A stretch of 59,897 bases of DNA from Clostridiales bacterium (GTDB lineage: Bacteria > Bacillota > Clostridia > Lachnospirales > Lachnospiraceae). Made by a program: the position numbers and the translations under genes. Every line of letters begins with the position of its first letter. Position 1 is the stretch's first letter. Location: NCBI GenBank assembly GCA_012837865.1, contig DUQJ01000003.1:1-59897 (forward strand). Direction: 5' to 3'. The notes below the pieces were generated by a model. That model had not been told where the DNA came from. It did not search any database and was given only the letters and a program-made list of their open reading frames with translations. This document shows positions 35,660 to 44,495 of this stretch, one piece after another.

Positions 35660-35733
35660 GGCGAAGTAGCTCAGCTGGCTAGAGCATGCGGTTCATACCC
35701 GCAGTGTCGGCGGTTCAAGTCCGTCCTTCGCTA
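35660..35733 (+). tRNA. tRNA-Met (CAU), elongator type
   Basis: A complete 74-base cloverleaf: acceptor GGCGAAG with CTTCGCT, D arm GCTCAGCTGGCTAGAGC, anticodon stem-loop TGCGG-TTCATAC-CCGCA with anticodon CAT, and T loop TTCAAGT. It closely follows Firmicute elongator tRNA-Met and has a paired first base (G-U), unlike initiator tRNA with its 1-72 mismatch. A tRNA-Ile2 with modified C34 is the alternative. CCA is not encoded. Confidence 0.93.
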
Positions 35734-35743
35734 TTATAATAAT

Positions 35744-35780
35744 CACACTTACTTACATTATCTGTAGGTAGGTGTGTTTT
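35744..35780 (+). terminator. Terminator of the tRNA-Met transcript
   Basis: A 14-bp stem with two G-U pairs (35744-35757 with 35763-35776), a 5-base loop and TTTT, eleven bases after the tRNA. Confidence 0.9.
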
Positions 35781-35810
35781 ACTATATAAATATATTGAGA
35801 GGTGATTAAA

Positions 35811-36896
35811 ATTAAGAAGTTTATAATTGCTATTGATATTGGAACAACAACCCTAGTAATGAGTTTAATAGATAGAGAGACTAAAAAATTGGTTAAGCAA
35901 TATACAGAACTTAATAATCAACGAATCTTTGGTCGAAATGTAATTGATAGAATCAAAGCTGCAAATGATGGCAAGCAAGACAAGTTAAGAAGTATAATTA
36001 TTGAAGAAATTAAGCAAGGAATAATTGGACTAATAGGGGATATAAACAAAGAAAATATTGAACAAATAGTTATAGCATGTAATACAACAATGTCACATAT
36101 ATTATTAAACTATCCATGCGATAACTTGGGGAGATATCCATATACACCTTATAATATAGATTTGATAGAGTTACCATTTAATGAGATGTTTAAAAGTGAT
36201 TTACTAAATATTAAAACAATTATTTTACCAGGGATATCAACCTTTGTTGGTGGAGATATAGTATCAGGGCTATATCACTGTGGCTTTAATAAAATGACTG
36301 AACCAAGTATTTTAATTGATTTAGGTACTAATGGAGAAATGGCAATAGGTAATAAAGATAAAATAATTGTAATATCCGCAGCTGTAGGGCCAGCCTTCGA
36401 AGGTGGAAATATTGCATATGGTGTAGATGCAGTAGCTATAACCTCTGATTTACTAAAAAATAATATAATAGATGAGACAGGACTTTTAAATGATAAGTAT
36501 TTCGAAGATGGATACTTGTTTGAAGATACTAATATAAAATTCACTCAAAAAAATATAAGAGAGATTCAACTAGCAAAGGCAGCCGTTAGAGCCGGGATAG
36601 AAGTACTAATTAAAAATTACAATATAAAATATCAGCAAGTGGATAAGGTGTATTTGGCTGGTGGATTTGGATATCATTTAAATACAATAAAAGGAATAGC
36701 TATAGGATTGCTACCAAAGGAGTTTTCTGATAAAATAATATCTATAGGTAATTCTTCTTTAAAGGGTGCTATAGATTATTCATTTGATGTAAAATCAAAA
36801 AATAAAATTAATAAGATTATAAAAGTATCAGAAGAAGTAAATTTATCTAATGACAATATGTTTAATGAATTATATATTAAGAATATGAATTTTTAG
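35811..36896 (+). CDS. ASKHA-fold protein, RACo-C-terminal-like (DUF4445)
   Basis: A 361-residue protein with the actin/sugar-kinase/Hsp70 fold. Phosphate-1 motif AIDIGTTT is at the extreme N-terminus, phosphate-2 [10 protein letters not shown] follows near 160, and [11 protein letters not shown] is the adenosine motif. It corresponds to the C-terminal part of corrinoid-protein reductive activators (RACo), but has no N-terminal 2Fe-2S domain, so electrons would have to come from elsewhere. No methyltransferase or corrinoid protein is adjacent. The likely start is ATT at 35811: GAGAGGTG ends six bases before it, while the in-frame GTG at 35802 lies within that ribosome site. Confidence 0.75.
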   Translation: MKKFIIAIDIGTTTLVMSLIDRETKKLVKQYTELNNQRIFGRNVIDRIKAANDGKQDKLRSIIIEEIKQGIIGLIGDINKENIEQIVIACNTTMSHILLNYPCDNLGRYPYTPYNIDLIELPFNEMFKSDLLNIKTIILPGISTFVGGDIVSGLYHCGFNKMTEPSILIDLGTNGEMAIGNKDKIIVISAAVGPAFEGGNIAYGVDAVAITSDLLKNNIIDETGLLNDKYFEDGYLFEDTNIKFTQKNIREIQLAKAAVRAGIEVLIKNYNIKYQQVDKVYLAGGFGYHLNTIKGIAIGLLPKEFSDKIISIGNSSLKGAIDYSFDVKSKNKINKIIKVSEEVNLSNDNMFNELYIKNMNF

Positions 36897-36909
36897 GAAG
36901 GACATAAAA

Positions 36910-37455
36910 ATGAGAATAGGTATAGGATATGATGTCCATAGATTAGTAGAAGATAGAGAATTGATTTTAGCAGGAGTTAATTTGCCATATAAGAAAGGCC
37001 TATTGGGGCACTCTGATGCTGATGTAGTTACTCATGTGCTTATGGATGCATTACTTGGTGCAGCGGCTCTTGGTGATATAGGAAGACATTTTCCGGATAA
37101 TAATCCCGCATATAAAGGCGTTTCAAGTATAGAACTTTTAGGAAAAGTGAAAAACTTAATAGATGAAAAACTTTATATAATAGAAAACATTGATGTAACT
37201 ATTATGTGCCAAGAACCTAAGCTTTCACCTTTTATTCCACAGATGGAGAAAAACATTGCTGAGGCTCTTAATATAGAAGAAGACCAAATCAATATAAAAG
37301 CAACGACAGAAGAGGGCCTAGGGTTTACAGGTGAAGGTCTTGGAATATCAGCACAAGCTATATGTTTATTAGAATCAGCTATGAATTATCAGGTTGATGT
37401 TACGCCAGTTGAGAAGGATTGTGGTGGATGCGGTGGATGTCCTAAAAATCAATAA
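36910..37455 (+). CDS. ispF: 2-C-methyl-D-erythritol 2,4-cyclodiphosphate synthase
   Basis: Makes the cyclodiphosphate in the MEP isoprenoid pathway (homotrimer, zinc-dependent). [38 protein letters not shown] and [15 protein letters not shown] cover the zinc ligands and the substrate site. The family normally ends near residue 157. This protein has about 24 extra residues ending in [12 protein letters not shown], a three-Cys cluster that could bind metal. AGGAAGGA precedes the ATG. It lies 13 bases after the ASKHA gene and so is probably co-transcribed with it. Confidence 0.95.
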   Translation: MRIGIGYDVHRLVEDRELILAGVNLPYKKGLLGHSDADVVTHVLMDALLGAAALGDIGRHFPDNNPAYKGVSSIELLGKVKNLIDEKLYIIENIDVTIMCQEPKLSPFIPQMEKNIAEALNIEEDQINIKATTEEGLGFTGEGLGISAQAICLLESAMNYQVDVTPVEKDCGGCGGCPKNQ

Positions 37456-37477
37456 AATTAAATTTAACCAATCTATG

Positions 37478-37506
37478 TTGACATTTATTTCATTATTGCA
37501 TAAAAT
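37478..37506 (+). promoter_or_regulatory. Promoter of the cysE-cysS-mrnC operon
   Basis: TTGACA (37478-37483) and TAAAAT (37501-37506) with 17 bases between them, placed just before the T-box leader. Confidence 0.8.
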
Positions 37507-37529
37507 ATAAAGTAAGAACAAAAAGCTTT

Positions 37530-37757
37530 GATCGGAAAAGTAGTTTATAAAACTATATCAGAGATAGAATGCCAGTGGCTGAAAGCATTCTTTATAGGAA
37601 ATTAAATGAAGTGCATCCGTGAGCTAATCTTGTGAAGGCACATGCCCTAGCTAGATTCGGTAGCAGCCGTTATATGTATGAGAAGTATGGATTAAACTCC
37701 ATACAAGTAGAGTGGAACCGCGGATAACACTGCCTCTATATGAGGTGGTGTTTTTTG
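37530..37757 (+). ncRNA. T-box leader, cysteine-specific
   Basis: Fills most of the 325-base gap between ispF and cysE. Stem I has the AGTA side of the specifier loop and a GAAGTGCA strand opposite it, giving specifier TGC (Cys) at 37612-37614. The T-box GAGTGGAACCGCGG ends at 37723; the variable base after TGG is A, which fits the U discriminator of tRNA-Cys. An 11-bp terminator (37726-37736 with 37742-37752) and T run follow. Uncharged tRNA-Cys should switch on cysteine synthesis and charging. Confidence 0.93.
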
Positions 37758-37780
37758 TTTATAAAAAAAGAGGTGACAGT

Positions 37781-38461
37781 ATGAATTTTATTAAATATAT
37801 TAAAGAAGAAGTTAAAGTCATTCAGGAAAGAGATCCAGCAATTAAAAGGCCAATAGAAGTATTTCTATATCCAAGTTTTAAAGCGATTATAAGGCATAGA
37901 ATTGCTAATCATTTATTTAGGAAGAAAAGATACTTTTTAGCTAGATGGTATTCGCAAAGAACAGTTAAAAAAACGGGCATAGAAATTCATCCAGGAGCAA
38001 CTATAGGGAAAGGTCTGTTTATTGACCATGGAATAGGTGTTGTAATTGGAGAAACAACAGTTATAGGAGATAATGTAACGCTTTATCAGGGAGTTACATT
38101 AGGTGGAACGGGTAAGGAACAAGGGAAACGCCACCCTACGATAGGCAATAATGTAATGATAAGTGCTGGTGCTAAAGTAATTGGTTCATTTACTGTTGGA
38201 GAAAATTCCAAAATAGGTGCAGGTTCAGTAGTTTTAAATGAAGTACCACCTAACTCAACTGTAGTAGGTGTACCTGGAAGGATTGTTAAAAGAGATAATA
38301 TAAAAGTACCTAGAGAAGAATTAGATCAAACTCATTTTCCAGATCCAGTTAAAAATGAATTAAATGCTTTAAAAGATGATTGTGAATGTTTGAAGGATGA
38401 GCATACTTTAATATATGAAAAAATAGCAGAATTAGAAAAACAAATAAGAATGCAAAAATAA
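37781..38461 (+). CDS. cysE: Serine O-acetyltransferase
   Basis: Acetylates L-serine to O-acetylserine, the first step of cysteine synthesis. The 226-residue chain has an N-terminal helical region and a left-handed beta helix: EIHPGATIGKGLFIDHGIGV, IGDNVTLYQGVTLGGTGK, RHPTIGNNVMISAGAKVIG. The catalytic His-Asp region (IDHG) is intact. The Cys-containing coiled tail after residue 195 differs from the Ile-ended tail used by E. coli CysE to bind CysK. AGAGGTG precedes the ATG at 37781; an earlier in-frame ATG lies inside the T-box itself and is rejected. Confidence 0.95.
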   Translation: MNFIKYIKEEVKVIQERDPAIKRPIEVFLYPSFKAIIRHRIANHLFRKKRYFLARWYSQRTVKKTGIEIHPGATIGKGLFIDHGIGVVIGETTVIGDNVTLYQGVTLGGTGKEQGKRHPTIGNNVMISAGAKVIGSFTVGENSKIGAGSVVLNEVPPNSTVVGVPGRIVKRDNIKVPREELDQTHFPDPVKNELNALKDDCECLKDEHTLIYEKIAELEKQIRMQK

Positions 38462-38487
38462 AATCTAAAAATAATCAGGAGGATAAA

Positions 38488-39888
38488 ATGAAGATATATA
38501 ATACTTTAACTAAGAAAAAAGAAGAATTTGTTCCTATAGAAGAAGGAAAAGTTAGAATATATGTATGTGGTCCAACTGTATATAATTATATTCATATTGG
38601 AAATGCTAGACCGATTTTAGTATTTGATACAGTTAGAAGATATTTTGAATATAAAGGATATGAAGTGAATTATGTGTCCAACTATACAGATGTTGATGAC
38701 AAGATTATAAAAAAAGCTAATGAAGAGGGTGTAGAAGCACATATTATATCCGAACGTTTTATTAAGGAATTTATAAAAGATACTATGGCTCTAAATGTAA
38801 ATGAAGCAACTACACATCCTAAAGCAACTGAAGAAATCGATGGTATGATAGAAATGATAACCACATTAATTGATAAAGGTTATGCATATGAAAAAGATGG
38901 CACTGTGTATTTTAGAACTAGAAGATTTGAAGGCTATGGCAAATTATCAAAAAAGAATATTGATGATTTAGAATCAGGAATAAGAATAGCTGTAAATGAT
39001 CAAAAAGATGATCCACTAGATTTTGTTTTGTGGAAACCCAAAAAAGAAGGAGAACCATCATGGCAATCACCATGGAGTGATGGAAGACCAGGCTGGCATA
39101 TTGAATGCTCCGTTATGAGTAGAAAATACTTAGGTGATGAGATAGATATTCATGCAGGGGGTGAGGATTTAATATTTCCGCACCATGAAAATGAAATTGC
39201 TCAGAGTGAAGCTGCTAACGGAAAGAACTTTGCCAGGTATTGGATGCACAACGCATTTTTAAACATTGATAATAAGAAAATGTCAAAATCCCAGGGGAAT
39301 TTCTTTACTGTTAGAGAGATTGCTGATAAATATGACTTAAAAGTTCTTAGATTCTTTATGCTTAATGCCCATTACAGAAGTCCGATTAATTTTAGTAGAG
39401 ACTTAATGGAATCAGCTAAGGTTTCTCTTGAAAGAATTACGAATGCATATAGTCAATTGGAATATTTCTTAGAAATGAATAGCGAATCTAATGAGTGTAC
39501 TGAAACAGAGTTGGAAATATTAACAGAACTAAAAGCCTTTCATAATAAGTTTGAGCTAGCAATGGATGATGATTTTAATACAGCAGATGCAATTTCTACT
39601 ATATTTGAAATTGTAAAACTAGCCAATACACATTGTAATACTGAGAGTAGTAGAAAGTTTGTACAGTCTTTTATTGATGAAATCACCTTATTAGCTGATA
39701 TTTTGGGAATTATTATAAGCAAAGAAAAAGACTTGTTAGACGAAGATGTTGATGCTCTAATTCAGGCAAGGCAAGATGCGAGAAAGAATAAAGAATTTAA
39801 ACTTGCAGATGAAATCCGTGATGAGTTATTATCAAAGGGCATCATTCTAGAGGATACAAGAGAGGGAGTAAGATGGAAGAGAGCTTAA
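38488..39888 (+). CDS. cysS: Cysteinyl-tRNA synthetase
   Basis: A 466-residue class I synthetase. CGPTVYNYIHIGNARP holds the HIGH signature and the first zinc Cys; GWHIECSVMS and the HHENEIAQSE region hold the other zinc ligands; KMSKS is the second class signature. AGGAGG precedes the ATG. Its placement with cysE behind one cysteine T-box links synthesis and charging of the same amino acid. Its 3' end overlaps mrnC by 16 bases. Confidence 0.97.
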   Translation: MKIYNTLTKKKEEFVPIEEGKVRIYVCGPTVYNYIHIGNARPILVFDTVRRYFEYKGYEVNYVSNYTDVDDKIIKKANEEGVEAHIISERFIKEFIKDTMALNVNEATTHPKATEEIDGMIEMITTLIDKGYAYEKDGTVYFRTRRFEGYGKLSKKNIDDLESGIRIAVNDQKDDPLDFVLWKPKKEGEPSWQSPWSDGRPGWHIECSVMSRKYLGDEIDIHAGGEDLIFPHHENEIAQSEAANGKNFARYWMHNAFLNIDNKKMSKSQGNFFTVREIADKYDLKVLRFFMLNAHYRSPINFSRDLMESAKVSLERITNAYSQLEYFLEMNSESNECTETELEILTELKAFHNKFELAMDDDFNTADAISTIFEIVKLANTHCNTESSRKFVQSFIDEITLLADILGIIISKEKDLLDEDVDALIQARQDARKNKEFKLADEIRDELLSKGIILEDTREGVRWKRA

Positions 39889-40319
39889 AAAAATACACTA
39901 CATCCGAATTTTCTAGTTTTTTAAACTCAGCTTTCGATTTGCCTGATCAAGATATAAAATCGTACTCACCTTTAACATTGGCTTATATTGGAGATGCAGT
40001 CTTTGAATTATTAATAAGGAACATGATAGTTGCTAGAGCGAATACATCTGTAAATACAATGCACAATCATGCAACAAAAATAGCACAAGCAAAAGCACAA
40101 GCTGATATTTATTTTGCAATTAAAGATAAGTTAACTGAAGAAGAAAATAGTATTTTTAAAAGAGGTCGTAATGCAAAATCTGCAACTACTCCCAAAAATG
40201 CTACACTAGGGGATTATAGAATTGCTACAGGAGTTGAGGCGTTAGTAGGATATTTGTATTTAGAAAATAAATTCTATAGAATAATAGAATTGTTTAAACC
40301 AGAACTTATAATTAGATGA
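39873..40319 (+). CDS. mrnC: Mini-ribonuclease III
   Basis: A 148-residue RNase III catalytic domain without a double-stranded RNA-binding domain. Mini-III in Bacillus matures 23S rRNA ends. LAYIGDAVFELLIR carries the acidic signature; GRNAK and DYRIATGVEALVGYLYLE are the other conserved blocks. GAGAGGGAG lies inside the end of cysS. The cysS-mrnC order is widespread in Firmicutes. Confidence 0.95.
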   Translation: MEESLKKYTTSEFSSFLNSAFDLPDQDIKSYSPLTLAYIGDAVFELLIRNMIVARANTSVNTMHNHATKIAQAKAQADIYFAIKDKLTEEENSIFKRGRNAKSATTPKNATLGDYRIATGVEALVGYLYLENKFYRIIELFKPELIIR

Positions 40320-40380
40320 TGTTGGGAATTGAGGCAGAAGTTATATTATTTAACGATTCTGCCACTAAACTGCCCAACAT
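40319..40380 (+). other. Structured 3' hairpin after mrnC
   Basis: Two stacked stems, ATGTTGGG with CCCAACAT (40319-40326, 40373-40380) and inner GGCAGAA with TTCTGCC (40333-40339, 40357-40363). No T run follows, so it may be an RNA stability element or a weak terminator. The stop codon of mrnC touches its base. Confidence 0.6.
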
Positions 40381-40468
40381 TATTGCTAAAATAGAATGTA
40401 ATAGTTAGTCTATAGATACAATGTATAAATCTATAATGAACGAATTTTACAGAGAAAGTAGGAGAAGA

Positions 40469-43400
40469 ATGAAGTTTAACAAAAGAATTAATACGGCTAT
40501 AGCATTAGCAATGATTACTATATTATTAAGCTTAGGTTTTGTTAGTGATAATAAGATGATACAAGCTTCAAAAAACAATAAAGAGACTGTAGACATTAGA
40601 ATTATTAATACAACAGACTTACATGGGCAATTGAATAGCAAAGATTATGATACAGGATTAGATTATAATAACGGCGGACTTGCAAGAGTCTTTAATTTAA
40701 TTGAAAACAACAGGAAAGATATGCCGAAAGATAATGTCTTTACTTTTGATGCAGGAGATAGTTTGTTTGATTTTACTACAGAATATATATTTTCAGAAGA
40801 TCAACAGGCAATACAACCGATATATCAAGGTATGGCCATGGTTGGATATGATGCAATAGTGTTAGGCAATCATGATTTTGATTACGGATATGAATATATA
40901 TTAAGACAGTTAAATGAAACAGGATTAAGAGACATCACAGTTGTATCTAATGTTGTTGATTCTAAAACAGACGAATACCCATTTAATGAGTATATGCTGT
41001 TTACAAGACAAATGACTAGCAGCGCAGGTAAGAAAGTTCAAATAAAAGTTGGGCTTATAGGTGAAACAATCCCGACATTTTCTACAAAGACTCATAGTTA
41101 TACAGGAATATTAAAAGCTGAAGATATAGTGGAGAATGTAAAAACTAAATCGGCAAAATTAAAAGATCTAGGAGCGGATATAATTGTTGTTGTTGCACAC
41201 ACTGGAATGGGACCTGAAAAGCCAGAACCATTTTTTAAAAATGTTGCATATGCTTTAACTAAGATCGATGATGTTGACGTTGTTATTGGGGGACATGAGC
41301 ATAATTTGTTTCCAACCACTGATATGACATCACCTTATTATAGGTTAGCTGGAGTTGATAAACGAACAGGTTTAGTTAATGATAAAAATCTTGTTCTAGC
41401 TGGAGATAGAGGTAGAGCAATTGGTGTTGTAGATTTAAAGTTAGAAATTAATAATGAAAGAAAACAAATAGTAGATAGAAAAACGGATATTAAATTTGTA
41501 GATAGTATGGAAGCAGAAGATAAAAAGATTGCTTCTAAATATGGTGATTGGGAAGAAGCATTACTTAGTCATACGAATGAAGTTATTGCTGACTTGGGCA
41601 ATGGTGTTAATATTCAAAATTTTTATTCATTACTTGATGATAATAGTGCAATACAACTTTTGAATGATTCTAAAAGGCATTATGGAATAAGGTTTGCTAA
41701 TTCAGAGGCAGGAAAGGCTTATAAAGACTATCCTATTATTGCTGCATCAACATATTATAGTTATGGAGAGGAATCTATAGAAGATTTTGTTAATATTAGT
41801 GATAATATAACAGAATCAAATTTAGGACCATTACAACCATATAATAATTATTTGTATGTATATAGTATTACAGGTAAACAATTAAAAGAGTGGTTAGAAT
41901 GGTCAGCTAGTGCATACGAAACTACTGCCTTTTCTAAAAATTGGTCTGGCTCAACTATGGCTAGCCTTATGAAAAAACATGACGTGAAATCTTTAATTAA
42001 AGAAGAGTGGCTAGATAACTGGGGAACATTTTTTATATTTGATGGTGTAGACTATGAAATCAATCCATTTCCACAACCACGTTATGATTTGTCTGGAAAT
42101 AAATTAAATAATAATAGTCGAATTAAGAATATTACATATAATGGTGAGCTAGTTACTGATAAAACAAAAATGCTTATAGTAACTAACAAATTGACCAAAC
42201 CAGCAGATGCTAACGAAGAAGTTGAAAAACAATCTGTTCTAAGAGGATTTAATCGTAGTCAAACAGTATTAGCAAAATATATTAAACAAGAAGCAAAATC
42301 AGGACAAATAATACCTGATGTTGATTATAATTGGAGACTAGATTTACCAGCTAAATATAATTTTATAGTTAAAGTGCCTTATTATGCAGAAAAGATGTTT
42401 GAATCTAGCAGTTACTTTGTTAATAAACTAACTAGGGTTATTGACTATACATATTATATTGCTAAATATGATAAAAAAACAGTAGATAAAATAGCACCCA
42501 AAATAATACTAGCACCAGCTAAAGTAGGACCAACAGCATCACGATACTCTGTTGCCGTTAATGTAACGGATGCTTCCAAAATTGCTAAAATACAGTATCT
42601 AAAAGGTGAGTATTCAGTTAATGATTCAAGATGGGGAACATACACACAATTAAAAGATAATAGTTTTATTGTATCTGAGAATGGAGTTTATACAGTTAGG
42701 GCTCAAGATGTACATGGGAATGCATGTGTAAAAACTATTAAGATAGATAACTTTAGCAAGGATTTGTTGGAAGCGCCAACAGTTATAACATATACCAACC
42801 GAAAAAAAACAATTAAAGGAACAGCTGAACCCAATTCAACAATTGTTTTTGATGCTTATACAGGAACGTATAAGGGGAAAGTAGATTCTAAGGGTAAGTA
42901 CTCATATGCTCTGCCTGCTCAACCATCAGGAACAGAATTGCTTGTATACTCATTTGATGAAGAAACAGGAAGACAAAGTGAACATATAACAGTTGTAATT
43001 AAGAGAACTGGACCTAACCAACCTAGTGTTAATCCAATTTATAATAATGCAGGTTTTATATCAGGCAATATTAACGATAGTGATTCAACTGTTATAGCGA
43101 TAATTGATGATAAAGTATATGTTCCAAAGAAAGATGGCAAAAAACTATATGAAAATGCAGTAGAGATATATAATCCGGGATTAGAAATAATAGAAACCAC
43201 AGTAGATATAATATTGCCAGATTTTTATTCCATATCTTTACCATCACAAATGGGTGGAGAGACTGTAACAATATACGGGCTTGATCACTTATCAAGAGTT
43301 AGTAGAGTTAATAGCTATAAAGTTAAAGAAGTTGCACCTAATGCACCTGTTGTTTATGAGATAAGTAATATCGAGAGAACAATTACAGGATATGTACCAG

Positions 43401-44407
43401 GTAAACAAAAAGTATATGAAATTACTATAATAATTGATAAAGAAGTTTATAATTTAAATACAAATAATGCAGGTGAATTTGAATTAAAATTTGACGAGCA
43501 ATTAATAGCTGGGCAAGAAATTCATGTATATGCAAAAGACATCGATAGTAATACTAGTCAGAGAAGCTTTACAACAAAAGTAAAAGTTAATGATATTGAA
43601 AACTATGTAAGAGAATCAAGTTATTTATCATTCGATGAAGTCTATGATAATGATTATTATATAGAAGGCGTATTTGAAAGTAATGACAGACTACAGATAG
43701 CAGTAGCAAATGGTAAAGGCAAGAACTTTACAAATACATTATATACGGTTTATCCAGATGAATTTGAAGAATTCTATTTAGAGTTTGATGAAACTTTACC
43801 AGCAGGAACACATTTATATGCTATCTACAGATATACAGATGGTAATATTATAAATGTTGTGAAAACGGAAGTATTAGCTACTATACCTAGCAAACCAGCT
43901 TTAGTAAATCCGATTACAAATACTGATAAGATAGCAGAAGTTATAACTTCAAAATTTGCAGAAGTGGAACTAAAGATAGGAAGCAAAACATACACTAGTA
44001 ATAAATATACTTATGATGAAGAAAATGATCAATATGTGTATAGATTTAATATTGATCGTTCTAAATCCGGAACAAAAATTACTGTAAATGCATCTAATAA
44101 AAAAGGTAAAAGTAAAAACCTATCGGCTAAAACGCTTAAGCTTGCACCAAATGCACCAAAGGTTGATAGAATAAGAGCAAAAGATAATAAGATAACTGGA
44201 ATTGTTGAGATGATTGCTGGAAGTGATGGTGATACAACTACAACAGTTTATGCGTCAATAGGCAAAAAAACATACAAAGCACTAGCAAAGAATGATGGAC
44301 AATATACAATTAAAATACCTGGTCAAAAAGAAGGAAGCTTAATTAAGATATGGGCTGTAAATTCAGCGGGCAGGGGACCGCTTAGAGCTGTAAAAGTTGT
44401 AAAATAA
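40469..44407 (+). CDS. Secreted metallophosphoesterase/nucleotidase with Ig-like repeats
   Basis: A 1312-residue exported protein. A signal peptide (KRINTAIALAMITILLSLGFV) precedes a calcineurin-like phosphoesterase domain with all metal motifs: TTDLHG, FDAGDS, LGNHDFDYG, VVAHTGMG and GGHEHN. It matches the UshA/CpdB family of 5'-nucleotidases and 2',3'-cyclic phosphodiesterases. A 5'-nucleotidase C-terminal domain (about 370-640, with STYYSYGEE and YNNYLYVYSITGKQLKEWLEWSA) follows. From about 680 to the end run several Ig-like beta modules, each opening with a P(S/N)xPxV-like phrase. No LPXTG, SLH or other wall anchor is visible. I use the ATG at 40469 after TAGGAGA. Confidence 0.88.
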   Translation: MKFNKRINTAIALAMITILLSLGFVSDNKMIQASKNNKETVDIRIINTTDLHGQLNSKDYDTGLDYNNGGLARVFNLIENNRKDMPKDNVFTFDAGDSLFDFTTEYIFSEDQQAIQPIYQGMAMVGYDAIVLGNHDFDYGYEYILRQLNETGLRDITVVSNVVDSKTDEYPFNEYMLFTRQMTSSAGKKVQIKVGLIGETIPTFSTKTHSYTGILKAEDIVENVKTKSAKLKDLGADIIVVVAHTGMGPEKPEPFFKNVAYALTKIDDVDVVIGGHEHNLFPTTDMTSPYYRLAGVDKRTGLVNDKNLVLAGDRGRAIGVVDLKLEINNERKQIVDRKTDIKFVDSMEAEDKKIASKYGDWEEALLSHTNEVIADLGNGVNIQNFYSLLDDNSAIQLLNDSKRHYGIRFANSEAGKAYKDYPIIAASTYYSYGEESIEDFVNISDNITESNLGPLQPYNNYLYVYSITGKQLKEWLEWSASAYETTAFSKNWSGSTMASLMKKHDVKSLIKEEWLDNWGTFFIFDGVDYEINPFPQPRYDLSGNKLNNNSRIKNITYNGELVTDKTKMLIVTNKLTKPADANEEVEKQSVLRGFNRSQTVLAKYIKQEAKSGQIIPDVDYNWRLDLPAKYNFIVKVPYYAEKMFESSSYFVNKLTRVIDYTYYIAKYDKKTVDKIAPKIILAPAKVGPTASRYSVAVNVTDASKIAKIQYLKGEYSVNDSRWGTYTQLKDNSFIVSENGVYTVRAQDVHGNACVKTIKIDNFSKDLLEAPTVITYTNRKKTIKGTAEPNSTIVFDAYTGTYKGKVDSKGKYSYALPAQPSGTELLVYSFDEETGRQSEHITVVIKRTGPNQPSVNPIYNNAGFISGNINDSDSTVIAIIDDKVYVPKKDGKKLYENAVEIYNPGLEIIETTVDIILPDFYSISLPSQMGGETVTIYGLDHLSRVSRVNSYKVKEVAPNAPVVYEISNIERTITGYVPGKQKVYEITIIIDKEVYNLNTNNAGEFELKFDEQLIAGQEIHVYAKDIDSNTSQRSFTTKVKVNDIENYVRESSYLSFDEVYDNDYYIEGVFESNDRLQIAVANGKGKNFTNTLYTVYPDEFEEFYLEFDETLPAGTHLYAIYRYTDGNIINVVKTEVLATIPSKPALVNPITNTDKIAEVITSKFAEVELKIGSKTYTSNKYTYDEENDQYVYRFNIDRSKSGTKITVNASNKKGKSKNLSAKTLKLAPNAPKVDRIRAKDNKITGIVEMIAGSDGDTTTTVYASIGKKTYKALAKNDGQYTIKIPGQKEGSLIKIWAVNSAGRGPLRAVKVVK

Positions 44408-44495
44408 TTTTTCTTTATAAAAAATGGAACCTTATATTAACAACTTACGTCTAATATATGTAACACAAAAGCATGTATTAAAAGGGAGGATTTGT

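Noticed and set aside
37712-37780. In-frame upstream extension of cysE beginning with an ATG-like start
   Set aside because: It lies inside the T-box and its terminator hairpin; the ATG at 37781 has its own AGAGGTG site.
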